Positions 7,883-15,912 of a stretch of DNA of 64,000 nt are shown in pieces. The stretch comes from Cesiribacter sp964504565 (GTDB lineage: Bacteria > Bacteroidota > Bacteroidia > Cytophagales > Cyclobacteriaceae): the NCBI GenBank assembly GCA_964504565.1, contig CAZDEY010000011.1, forward strand, positions 62,001-126,000. Reading direction: 5' to 3'. Below the pieces are notes generated by a model. That model had not been told where the DNA came from, did no database searches, and saw only the letters and a list, made by a program, of their open reading frames with translations. Position numbers and translations under genes: made by a program. Each line of letters begins with the position of its first letter. The stretch's first letter is position 1.

Positions 7883-10180
7883 ATGGATTTCTCAGCACTA
7901 TTTAGAATATTACTTAAACGCGCCTGGATTCTTATATTGGTGCCGGTACTTACCGCTGCCATAGCCTACTATTTTCTTCGCGATTTGCCCCGGCAATATG
8001 TTTCTACGGCCCATATTGCTACTGGTTTTACTACCGACGAGGGTATTCAGTTAGATGACTTCCGATATAACTCGCGCGAGGCAGATGTTAAATTCCAGAA
8101 CTTGCTTACCATATTTAAGTCGCCCTCGGTATTAAATTTATTAGGGTACCGTCTTATGGTTCATGATTTAACCGAGCCTAAGCCATTTAAAGATTTGCGC
8201 CGTGACCCGGAGTTCAGAAAGCATTATACGGAGCAGGAATTACAAAGTGCAGTAGATGTGTTTAGAAATAAGCTGGAAAATTTTGAGCTATTGCAAGCTA
8301 CCGATAGCCAGGAGGTTCCTATGCTTAACTTACTGAAATTTTACGGCTACGATTATAACAGCTTACTAAATTCCATCAATTTTTCTCGTATTGATTTTTC
8401 TGACTTTATAGCTATAAACTATACCTCCCCCGATCCTCATCTTTCGGCATACGCGGTAAATAATTTCATTGAGGAGTTTCAGCGCTACAACCAATCCATG
8501 AGCAACCTGCAATCTGGCAAATCGCTGCAGTTTTACGCCGACTTGGTTGAGCAAAAACGTAAGTACCTGGATGAGAAGACCCAATCGTTAAAAGATTATA
8601 AGGCCAATAGCAACTTATTTGATGCCTGGACTGAGAGCCAGGCGCGCTTGAATCAGATTAGCAGCTTGGAAACTAAAATTCAGGAGGAGCAAAGAATTGC
8701 CAGTAGTGCCCGGCTAACCGCGGCAGAGCTGGGCCGGCGTATACGCGCTTTACAAAATACTACTGGAGGCAGCGGCAACGCCCAGGATATTGTACGGTTA
8801 GAGGCGGTGCGCGATCGCCTAAACTCCGAAGCCTTAACCGCTAAGGGTGCCCGGGCCAACGTAATAAACGATAGCCTTAGTACCATTAGAAGGCAATTGG
8901 GTATAGCGTACCAGCAGGCCGACTACGGCGGCACAAACAATACTGAAAAAATTGAAGAATTAGAAGCCGAGCGGGACCAAGCCCAAATAGACCAGCAGAT
9001 TGCCAATAGCAATATTGAAACGTTAAGGGGCCAGCTTGACCGTTTGGAAAGCGGCAAGGGTGATTTAGCCGAAAAGAGCTCTATGATTGATAACTTGAGC
9101 CGCGAGGTGGAACTTGCGGCTCAAGAATATACCGATGCTCAAGACCGGTACAATAACGCAAAAACCGTATCGCTGGCCGGGGGTAATAATATAAGAACGG
9201 TAATGGCCGGTCAGCCCCCTATGCAACCGGAACCTTCTAAAAAGCTTATTTTAACGGCTTTGGCAGCTATAGTGAGTTTTGGCATAAGCTTTGGTTTAAT
9301 TGTAGGGGTATTTTTCTTAGATAGTTCAATTAAGACCCCAGCCAACCTTCACCGTATGGTTAAAATGCCGGTAATTGGTGCCCTCAACCATATAGCGGTT
9401 ACCAAGCTCGATCTTTACGAACTCTTTCACCGTGAGCATAAAGAAGCCGACCTGGAAACGTTTAAGCAATCGCTTAGAAAGTTACGGTACGAAATTGAAG
9501 AAAGCGGTAAGCAGTCCTTCTTGTTTACCAGTACCCAAAACGGAGAGGGTAAATCTTTTATAGTGCTTACGTTAGCTTACTCCATGAGCCTGCTTCAAAA
9601 GAAGATATTGATTATCGATACCAACTTTAAGCACAATACCCTTACTACTACCTTAATGGTAAATCCTCAGAAGGATAGGTTATTAAATGAATACTCGGCT
9701 AACGGCAAGCTTCTATTGGCCGAAGCTTCGGCTATGGAGCAGGAAGATGAGGCAGATCCGGTTGACGCTGAATCCGATTTTACCGGAACAAACTCCCAGG
9801 ATAAGCAACCGGAAGGTAGGCCCTCAAAGCCTAAAAGCCGATCGTTTATTTCGCCTACCCATCATACCAATATAGATATTATCGGTAGCCACGTAACCAT
9901 TGCCTCGCCGGCCGAAATACTGTCAAATAGAAGCTTTGCCATATTAATTGAGGAACTTAAGCACCATTACGATTACATATTTTTAGAGGGAGCCGCCCTA
10001 AATGATTACCCGGATAGTAAAGAACTTACCCGCTTTGTGGATGGGGTAATTACCGTATTCTCAGCGTCGAGTACCCTAAAACAGGCCGATCATGATTCAA
10101 TCAACTTCATAAAGTCGTTAAATGGCAAAACGAACGGTGCTATTGTAAATCAGATTGCGGCGGATGATATGAAATCGTAA
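7883..10180 (+). CDS. Wzc/GumC-like polysaccharide co-polymerase with degenerate kinase domain
   Basis: This 765-residue inner-membrane protein controls chain length and export of polysaccharide. It has an N-terminal Wzz domain with a first helix at about residues 13-30, a long periplasmic coiled coil (about 200-430, rich in Glu, Gln and Ala), a second helix near 455-480, and a cytoplasmic BY-kinase-like domain. Walker A is present (STQNGEGKS near 550). The A' motif reads IIDTNFKHN instead of D-x-D-x-R, the Walker B region reads FLEGAAL instead of D-(S/T)-P, and the C-terminus has no tyrosine cluster. Nucleotide binding may persist, but tyrosine autokinase activity is probably lost. It opens the operon. 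Confidence 0.88.
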   Translation: MDFSALFRILLKRAWILILVPVLTAAIAYYFLRDLPRQYVSTAHIATGFTTDEGIQLDDFRYNSREADVKFQNLLTIFKSPSVLNLLGYRLMVHDLTEPKPFKDLRRDPEFRKHYTEQELQSAVDVFRNKLENFELLQATDSQEVPMLNLLKFYGYDYNSLLNSINFSRIDFSDFIAINYTSPDPHLSAYAVNNFIEEFQRYNQSMSNLQSGKSLQFYADLVEQKRKYLDEKTQSLKDYKANSNLFDAWTESQARLNQISSLETKIQEEQRIASSARLTAAELGRRIRALQNTTGGSGNAQDIVRLEAVRDRLNSEALTAKGARANVINDSLSTIRRQLGIAYQQADYGGTNNTEKIEELEAERDQAQIDQQIANSNIETLRGQLDRLESGKGDLAEKSSMIDNLSREVELAAQEYTDAQDRYNNAKTVSLAGGNNIRTVMAGQPPMQPEPSKKLILTALAAIVSFGISFGLIVGVFFLDSSIKTPANLHRMVKMPVIGALNHIAVTKLDLYELFHREHKEADLETFKQSLRKLRYEIEESGKQSFLFTSTQNGEGKSFIVLTLAYSMSLLQKKILIIDTNFKHNTLTTTLMVNPQKDRLLNEYSANGKLLLAEASAMEQEDEADPVDAESDFTGTNSQDKQPEGRPSKPKSRSFISPTHHTNIDIIGSHVTIASPAEILSNRSFAILIEELKHHYDYIFLEGAALNDYPDSKELTRFVDGVITVFSASSTLKQADHDSINFIKSLNGKTNGAIVNQIAADDMKS

Positions 10181-10190
10181 AAATAGAAGC

Positions 10191-11390
10191 GTGGCTGTAA
10201 GGAAAGATATAATTTGCGTGGGCCTGCCTACCTGGGAAGGCGACTATATGAAAACTATTGTCCAGATAATGTCGTTGCTGGGCAGGAATAACCGGGTGCT
10301 GTACGTGGACTATCCGTTTACTTACAAAGACGTTTTGTACGGTATTTTGGGCAAAAATAACTCGCCCTGGCGCCGTGTAGTAGGTCAAGAGCCCAGGCTT
10401 AGGCAAATAGCCACTGATGAGGGTAGTAAAGTGCACGTACTTACATTGCCTCCGGTACTGCCCACAAATTGGTTAAGTAGTTTGGCTCTGTATAAAAAAA
10501 TTATGCAGAAGCAGTCCCATAAGGTTAGAGGTGCTATTCAGGAGGCCGCTGAAACCCTCGGCATGCAAAACCCGGTTGTTATTAATGCATTTAACCCGTT
10601 TTTTGGCCTGCCCCTAGCCGGTAAACTAAACGAGCGGGTTCTGTTGTATTACTGCTACGATGAAATTAAGGCGGCCGAATGGTGCAGCAAGCACGGCGGG
10701 GCTATTGAATCCGAATTTCTTCAGAAAATTGATGGGGTAATTACTACCTCGCAAGCACTGTTCTTAGAGAAAAGAAAAAGTGGGGCTGAGGCTTTTCTGG
10801 TGAAGAACGGGGTTAATTACACGTTGTTCAATAAAGGTTTTACCAAAATTAACCCCGCCGCCGATAATAATAAAATTGGCTATTTAGGTTCAGTTGATGA
10901 CCGACTAGATACTAACTTGCTAATTGCCCTGGCCGATAAATTACCGCATCTTACTATAGAAGTAGTAGGCAGAATTGTAGCCAAGGAGGTTGCCAATAAG
11001 TTAGCGGAAATGCCTAATATAAAATTGGTAGGTTCCAGCCCTCCGGCCAGCCTTCCTAAATTTCTGGCTACTTGGTCAGTAGGCCTTATTCCATTTGTAC
11101 GAAATGAGTTTACCAAAAATATCTATCCGCTTAAAATAAACGAGTACTTAGCCGCCGGCCTTCCCGTGGTTATGACGCCTTTTGCCCAGTTGGAAGAATT
11201 TAACTCGGTAGTTAGAATAGAAGGGGTAGTTAACGATTTTGTGCAGGCTGTGGTAGAAGAAATAGCCAATGATAGTAACGATAAACGATTAGCCCGAGCC
11301 AAATTTGCCCGTCAGAATAGTTGGGAAAACCGAGTGAACCAATTAGAATTAATTATTGATTCTTTGCTAAGTGAAGCGGTTGAAAGCTAA
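10191..11390 (+). CDS. Glycosyltransferase (GT-B fold, GT4/TuaH-like)
   Basis: This 399-residue GT-B glycosyltransferase begins near ICVGLPTWEGDYMKT, close to the start of TuaH-like cell-wall glycosyltransferases, and has a C-terminal nucleotide-sugar domain with IGYLGSVDDRLD (about 225) and NIYPLKINEYLAAGLPVV (about 305), matching the GT4 E-x7-E region in position. It would add a sugar to the lipid-linked repeat unit. The start is a GTG ten bases after the Wzc-like stop; the next ATG would cut into the first beta strand. It belongs to the operon that runs to the TolC-like gene. Sugar specificity is unknown. Confidence 0.8.
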   Translation: MAVRKDIICVGLPTWEGDYMKTIVQIMSLLGRNNRVLYVDYPFTYKDVLYGILGKNNSPWRRVVGQEPRLRQIATDEGSKVHVLTLPPVLPTNWLSSLALYKKIMQKQSHKVRGAIQEAAETLGMQNPVVINAFNPFFGLPLAGKLNERVLLYYCYDEIKAAEWCSKHGGAIESEFLQKIDGVITTSQALFLEKRKSGAEAFLVKNGVNYTLFNKGFTKINPAADNNKIGYLGSVDDRLDTNLLIALADKLPHLTIEVVGRIVAKEVANKLAEMPNIKLVGSSPPASLPKFLATWSVGLIPFVRNEFTKNIYPLKINEYLAAGLPVVMTPFAQLEEFNSVVRIEGVVNDFVQAVVEEIANDSNDKRLARAKFARQNSWENRVNQLELIIDSLLSEAVES

Positions 11391-11413
11391 AATAGAAAAC
11401 CGGATACTCTATT

Positions 11414-11545
11414 ATGTACCAGAATACGGATAAGGAAGACGATAACGAAGCAGCCGCTAAGAACCGGAAAATCCATGAGAGTATTGTAACTATATTCTTA
11501 GCCATTACCTTCTTCTTTATCTTTTTAAAGATTTTGTTCTTTTAA
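11414..11545 (+). CDS. Small single-pass membrane protein, 43 residues
   Basis: This short frame sits between the glycosyltransferase (24 bases upstream) and the polymerase (6 bases downstream). ATG at 11414 starts a 43-residue peptide with an acidic N-terminal half (MYQNTDKEDDNEAAAKN) and one strongly hydrophobic helix (residues ~25-43, ending in FFIFLKILFF). Placement, tight spacing and the charge-then-helix design argue for a real gene. Small membrane proteins can regulate polymerases or export complexes, but no function is claimed, and I do not recognise a family. Confidence 0.6.
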   Translation: MYQNTDKEDDNEAAAKNRKIHESIVTIFLAITFFFIFLKILFF

Positions 11546-11551
11546 GATTAG

Positions 11552-13009
11552 ATGAACAACTTTTCCAGCACCATACTACGACCTCAAATTTACCTGATAA
11601 TTGCAGTACTACTTTCGGTAGCCAGCTTGTTTGTGCTATTGGCAATGGGTATTCAGGTGGGGTTATTGATGCTGGGGGTTCTGATAGCGGTGCCTATAGT
11701 AGTAGGCATTTTTAACAGTCCTAAGGTAGCGGTAATATGCTCAACCCTCATAACCAGTTTTATGTTTGTAGTTCTCCGCATAACTGGTATGTACGATCTG
11801 CCACTAGGTATTTTTCTGGATGTAGCCCTTATTATTGGAGTACTGGGAGTACTGTGGAGAAAGCCTAAAATTAATCCGGTAGTATATAATGCCGTTACTA
11901 TTGTATATTGTGTAAGCATCTTATATACTATTTTACAAGTTGCTAATCCGGCCCAAAAGGGATTAATGGGGTGGTTGGTAATAGGAATGCGCAGCGTGGT
12001 GTTTGATCTAAGCATTCTGGCCGTATGCTTTTACGCTATCCGTACCGCTAATGATATTAAGTTTTATATTAAATTTTTCTTAGCTATAGCCTTTTTGGCC
12101 GGTCTGTACGGTCTATATCAAGAGCATGTTGGCTTTCCGGGTTTTGATGAAACCTGGGTAAGGGCGGATGATGATAGGTTTAAGCTGATTTATATAAGCG
12201 GCAAACTTAGGGTATGGTCATTTTTAATGGGGGTTAGTGCCTACGGGGTAGTTATGGCCTATTTCAGCCTAATGGCTATTGTGCTGAGCTTAGCAAAAAT
12301 GAGTTTGTGGAAGCGACTGCTTTTACTTTTTGCTGCCGGCGTAATGTTGGTTGGGATGGGCTATTCCGGTACCCGCACGGCCTACGTTATGTTCCCGATC
12401 GGCTTTGCGTTTTATGCTCTTTTAACTATAAATAAAAGATCGACCATTATTGCCTCAGTTATTGGCTTATTTGGTCTTTTGGTTATTCTCTACGGTCCAA
12501 TATATGGGGGTACTCTAAGCCGAATTCGTACCTCGGTTAATTTTGATGAAGACCCATCTTATATGGTTAGAGAGGTTAAGATGGCTCGCTTGCGCCCATA
12601 TATGTATTCCCATCCGTTAGGAGGGGGCATTGCCAGTACATTGCAGGGGAGGCAGTACCACCCCGGGCACGAGTTGGCCGGCACACCGCCGGATAGCGGG
12701 TACCTACAAACCGCGCTGGAAAAAGGCTGGATAGGGCTGATTATAGCCTGTTTATTTAATTTTACAGTCATTAATTACGGCGCCCGATCCTACTTCAGAA
12801 TGAACAACCCGGAACTGAAAAATTATTTGGCGGCCATGCTTACAGCTTATTTTGGGGTATCAATAGCCCATATTTCTCAAAATGCGGTCGGTTACCCGCC
12901 TCTTAATGTTTTTAATATAATTGTATATATCTCAGTCTTTGCTCTTCCTTACTTCGATAAACATGAAAAATTGCACGAATTTTCCGAAAATGAAACTGCT
13001 AACTCTTAG
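11552..13009 (+). CDS. O-antigen ligase/Wzy-like polysaccharide polymerase
   Basis: This 485-residue protein has about twelve hydrophobic segments and one large periplasmic loop late in the chain, the topology of the WaaL/Wzy_C family. The signature is visible: GYSGTRTAY near residue 273 and, in the loop, HPLGGGIAS followed by a His/Gly-rich stretch ending TPPDSGYLQTALEKGWIG near residue 385. It probably polymerises lipid-linked repeat units in the periplasm. It follows the 43-residue gene by six bases and overlaps the TolC-like gene by 20 bases, so it belongs to the same operon. Polymerase and ligase roles cannot be separated by sequence. Confidence 0.85.
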   Translation: MNNFSSTILRPQIYLIIAVLLSVASLFVLLAMGIQVGLLMLGVLIAVPIVVGIFNSPKVAVICSTLITSFMFVVLRITGMYDLPLGIFLDVALIIGVLGVLWRKPKINPVVYNAVTIVYCVSILYTILQVANPAQKGLMGWLVIGMRSVVFDLSILAVCFYAIRTANDIKFYIKFFLAIAFLAGLYGLYQEHVGFPGFDETWVRADDDRFKLIYISGKLRVWSFLMGVSAYGVVMAYFSLMAIVLSLAKMSLWKRLLLLFAAGVMLVGMGYSGTRTAYVMFPIGFAFYALLTINKRSTIIASVIGLFGLLVILYGPIYGGTLSRIRTSVNFDEDPSYMVREVKMARLRPYMYSHPLGGGIASTLQGRQYHPGHELAGTPPDSGYLQTALEKGWIGLIIACLFNFTVINYGARSYFRMNNPELKNYLAAMLTAYFGVSIAHISQNAVGYPPLNVFNIIVYISVFALPYFDKHEKLHEFSENETANS

Positions 13010-13700
13010 TCTAGTAATTGTAATTGGGCTATCAGGAAACTCCATTACTATAGGCCAGACCATAAACTATACCCAGATTATTCCATCGTCCGGCAATTCA
13101 GGCACTACCGAAGATAAACTAGTTTGGTTAGCATGGCAGAATTATCCGGCTAATAAAATACTTAAATCGCAGTTTGAAATTAGCGAAGAAAATCTGAAGC
13201 AAGCTAAATGGATGTGGCTTGATCAGTTTAGGGCGCAGGGTAACCTTAATGAGTTTTCAATAGACCCGCCTAACGGAGCTAACAACGTCAATTTATTCCC
13301 TCGGTATAACGTTAGCGTTACCATCAGTCCTTATCTGGCAGTATCTATTCCTAGTAAAATTAAGCAAGCTAAACAAAGCGTTGAGATTGCCGAAAGCCAA
13401 ATTAACGCCCAAAAACTAGCAGTAAGGGCCCTGGTTCTAAATTTATACCAAGACTATTTGCTTCAAAAAAAGCTATTGGAGGTTGATACCAAAAATGCTG
13501 AAAGCTCGGCGACTGCTTATCAAATTATTGAGCAGAGGTTTAAGAAGGGCCAGGTTGGGGTAGAAGATTTTTCCGATGCCTCGGCTGATAATAGTGCAAA
13601 ACAGCGGGTGCGCTACAGTACCGAAGCCGCTTTTTACAAAGCAAAATACAGTATAGAAGAGGTTATTGGTGTTCCGATAGAATCGGTAATTACTCAGTAG
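12990..13700 (+). CDS. Half-length TolC-like outer membrane efflux family protein
   Basis: This 236-residue secreted protein has a signal peptide (residues 1-23) and one outer membrane efflux (OEP) repeat: long amphipathic helices with KQAKQSVEIAESQINAQKL and a helix ending YQIIEQRFKKGQVGVEDFSDA, the diagnostic TolC RYxxG-like turn. Normal TolC proteins carry two such repeats in about 450 residues, so this is half size. ATG at 12990 is chosen because it begins the signal peptide; an in-frame ATG at 12963 is possible. It overlaps the polymerase by 20 bases. With no Wza-like gene nearby, it is a candidate outer-membrane or periplasmic export part. Confidence 0.75.
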   Translation: MKLLTLSLVIVIGLSGNSITIGQTINYTQIIPSSGNSGTTEDKLVWLAWQNYPANKILKSQFEISEENLKQAKWMWLDQFRAQGNLNEFSIDPPNGANNVNLFPRYNVSVTISPYLAVSIPSKIKQAKQSVEIAESQINAQKLAVRALVLNLYQDYLLQKKLLEVDTKNAESSATAYQIIEQRFKKGQVGVEDFSDASADNSAKQRVRYSTEAAFYKAKYSIEEVIGVPIESVITQ

Positions 13701-13702
13701 AT

Positions 13703-13740
13703 AAAACAATAAAGGAGGTGGTAGCCTCCTTTATTGTTTT
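13703..13740. terminator. Bidirectional terminator overlapping the end of the beta-helix gene
   Basis: A perfect 16-bp inverted repeat (13703-13718 with 13725-13740, loop TGGTAG) ends in A-rich and T-rich arms, so it works in both directions. The right arm contains the stop codon and last codons of the minus-strand gene. Confidence 0.9.
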
Positions 13741-15590
13741 ATAAGTTTAATTAATGATCTCTCCAGCGAGTTGTGTACTTCAACTACGTATACCCCTTGA
13801 GGTTGGTCGCCAATAGGTAGAGCCTGGCTGGTAGTACTAATAAAGCCGGTGGTAATCATTTTACCCTGGGGGTCATATACCTTATATACCGAAGGGTTCT
13901 CAATAAACGAAGACGGTACTTTTAAGTAGGGGGTACCTACCACCGGGTTAGGGTGTATTTGAGGTTGGGTAGCCGGTTTGTATACCAACACAGTATTGGT
14001 AGGCGCACTTCTTTCGTTTTTGTCAGCAGCAAAAACCCTGTAGTAAAATCCGCCCCAGTACTGAGGGTTGTTTTCGGTGTGAAGGGTAGTATTAGCTCCC
14101 AAAACCACCTCCGTATTATCGCTAAAGTCTTGGTTTTTGCTTCTCTGAACAATGAATGATGATTCTCCTTCTGAATTATCTTTCCAGCTTAGGTGCAGCC
14201 CATTACCATTTAGGTCGTATTCAAGGCCGGTTGGTTGCATTAGGTCTTCTCTGGTAAACTCAAATGCCCCTATATCCGAAGCATTGTTGTAGGGTCGCCC
14301 TGTTTGGTCTATATCAAAATCTATTTGCTCAATGAACGTAGCCTGGTCTACCGCAGCAGATTTTTCTAAGAGCTTAAAATTTAAATTTTCCCAGTCCAGA
14401 AATCCAACCTGCTCAGCCTCATCAGTAAAGAGGTTGGTTTCAATCTGAATTTCAACACCGTTACGAATGGAAATAAAGGAATAGCTAATATTTTCCTTAG
14501 GCAATCTATTAGGTTGGGCGATGATGTTGTTGGCTAGGCGGCTGTTTTCGGCGTTGAGCGAGTAGATGCGGAAGCCGTCCAGGCCGGGTTCTACTATGGT
14601 GTTGTGGGCTACCAAATAGCCCGACCCCTTGGGCATATCGCTGCGCTCGTCCACAAAGATGCCGTAGCCGTCGGGGCGGTAGATCAGGTTGTTGAACAGC
14701 TCGATGCGCCCCAGGCCAAAGCAGGAGATGCCGCTGCCCGTGCCGTTGATGATGCGGTTATTATAGTACTTGCCGCTGCTGCCCCCGCCGATGATCAGGC
14801 CTTGGTTCTGGTGGGGGGCGAAGGGGTCGGTGCCGAAGCGTTCAATGTGGTTGTTGTACACCTCTACGTCCTGGGTGGCGCAGCTTAGCTGCAGGCCGTC
14901 GGCGCCGGTATCCTCAATGCGGTTGTTGTAGATGCGCACGTGGTGCAGCTCGTGGGGCAGCAGCGTGCCACACTCGCTGGTCTGTTTGCCGGCAAAGGAG
15001 GTGTTGCCGATGTAGAGGCCCTCGCCGTGGGTGTGGTGTATGTAGTTGTCGTGGATGGAGATGTTCTGCATCACGAAGTTGCCGCGCCAGTACTCCGGGT
15101 TGTTGCAGTGGGGGTCAATCTTGCTCATGACCCCGGCAAAGCCGGCATCGCCGATCTCCACGTGGTCCAGCTCGTAGTCGCTGTAGCTCAGGTGCATGGA
15201 GGAGCCCTTCTTGTTGGTGCGCAGGAAGAAGCCGTAGCGGTGCTGGGGGCTGCCGGTTCCGCTGATGCGGAAGTACTGGCTGGCCACCACCGAGAAGGCG
15301 CCCTCGCTGGAGGTGGTATTGTCGAAGATGACCTGGCCGCCGCAGTTGATGATGGTAACGGGCTTGCCGGGGGCCCCTTGGATGTTTTTGATGAAGAGGC
15401 GGTTGCGCACCCCGGCCTGTACGCACAGGGTATCGCCCGGGCCCAGGTCGGGCCAGCTCAAGGCGGCGTCCATGTAGGTCATGGAGGCATCTACCGTATA
15501 CTTGCAGTTACAGTCCTGCCCTTGGGCTAGTAACGGGCTTGCACAAAACGACAGAATAAAAAGAAACAGGCACTTGTAAAAATTTTTCAT
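13731..15590 (-). CDS. Secreted right-handed beta-helix protein with T9SS sorting domain (short paralogue)
   Basis: This 619-residue protein has a signal peptide (1-23), a parallel beta-helix (about 30-445) with repeated short coils such as IYNNRIEDTGADGLQL and EVYNNHIERFG, one fibronectin III-like domain (about 450-540) and a C-terminal type A T9SS sorting domain (about 545-619, HPNPVV start). Beta-helix folds of this type are common in polysaccharide lyases and binding proteins, but I do not see enough to name an activity. Residues 20-365 are encoded by a 1,037-bp block identical to one in the next gene and much richer in GC than its surroundings. ATG at 15590 is preferred to the upstream TTG because it starts the signal peptide. 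Confidence 0.85.
   Translation of the reverse strand: MKNFYKCLFLFILSFCASPLLAQGQDCNCKYTVDASMTYMDAALSWPDLGPGDTLCVQAGVRNRLFIKNIQGAPGKPVTIINCGGQVIFDNTTSSEGAFSVVASQYFRISGTGSPQHRYGFFLRTNKKGSSMHLSYSDYELDHVEIGDAGFAGVMSKIDPHCNNPEYWRGNFVMQNISIHDNYIHHTHGEGLYIGNTSFAGKQTSECGTLLPHELHHVRIYNNRIEDTGADGLQLSCATQDVEVYNNHIERFGTDPFAPHQNQGLIIGGGSSGKYYNNRIINGTGSGISCFGLGRIELFNNLIYRPDGYGIFVDERSDMPKGSGYLVAHNTIVEPGLDGFRIYSLNAENSRLANNIIAQPNRLPKENISYSFISIRNGVEIQIETNLFTDEAEQVGFLDWENLNFKLLEKSAAVDQATFIEQIDFDIDQTGRPYNNASDIGAFEFTREDLMQPTGLEYDLNGNGLHLSWKDNSEGESSFIVQRSKNQDFSDNTEVVLGANTTLHTENNPQYWGGFYYRVFAADKNERSAPTNTVLVYKPATQPQIHPNPVVGTPYLKVPSSFIENPSVYKVYDPQGKMITTGFISTTSQALPIGDQPQGVYVVEVHNSLERSLIKLIKQ
14497..15533. repeat. Perfect 1,037-bp direct repeat, copy 1
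   Basis: This block matches 18197-19233 at a constant offset of 3,700 bases. I compared several full lines base by base without a difference, and the translations agree in more than one frame. Identity stops abruptly at both edges. G+C is 39 of 60 at 14941-15000, against 26 of 60 at 13861-13920 outside it. Confidence 0.95.
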
Positions 15591-15617
15591 TGCGCTTAAC
15601 TTCTGATTGCTATGTAC

Positions 15618-15625
15618 CAAAAGTA
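15618..15625 (-). promoter_or_regulatory. -7 element of the short beta-helix gene
   Basis: On the minus strand the sequence is TACTTTTG, an exact TAnnTTTG match, 28 bases before the ATG at 15590. It is the same octamer as at rpsA. No -33 box was found at the expected distance. Confidence 0.5.
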
Positions 15626-15802
15626 TTTAGCGTAGGCAGCTTAAACTAATAATTTAAGTGAGCTCTAGCATACGTGTAAGAATATAGTACAAAAAATAAC
15701 GTTAGTACCGCCAACCACAGGGAGGAATAAATTGGTTAATTTCACCTTATTTGTAATAAGTAGGATTTAGTAGGTATAAGTTATTAACCATCTTTTAATA
15801 AT

Positions 15803-15833
15803 AAAAACCGGATTAGATACTAACCCGGTTTTT
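15803..15833 (-). terminator. Terminator of the long beta-helix gene
   Basis: AAAAACCGG / CCGGTTTTT form a 9-bp stem around a 13-base loop, about 80 bases past the stop codon of the 15913-19290 gene. The arms themselves supply the T-run on the minus strand. Confidence 0.75.
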
Positions 15834-15912
15834 ACTACTAATTAGAAATACGAAGCTATAGCTATAGTAAGGCTGATTCTGAACTACGACTGGCTCATAA
15901 CTTCGCTTTAAA

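Larger units (their letters stand above)
15591..15912. other. Intergenic region between the two beta-helix paralogues
   Basis: This 322-base AT-rich gap holds the -7 element of the short paralogue and the terminator of the long one, both annotated separately. I see no other gene or repeat. Confidence 0.6.

Noticed and set aside
14604..15530. Plus-strand open frames of 94 and 196 codons opposite the beta-helix gene, repeated at 18304-19230
   Set aside because: They are shadows caused by the high GC content of the repeat; the translations are Ala/Val/Gly-rich without motifs, and the minus frame is an obvious secreted protein.
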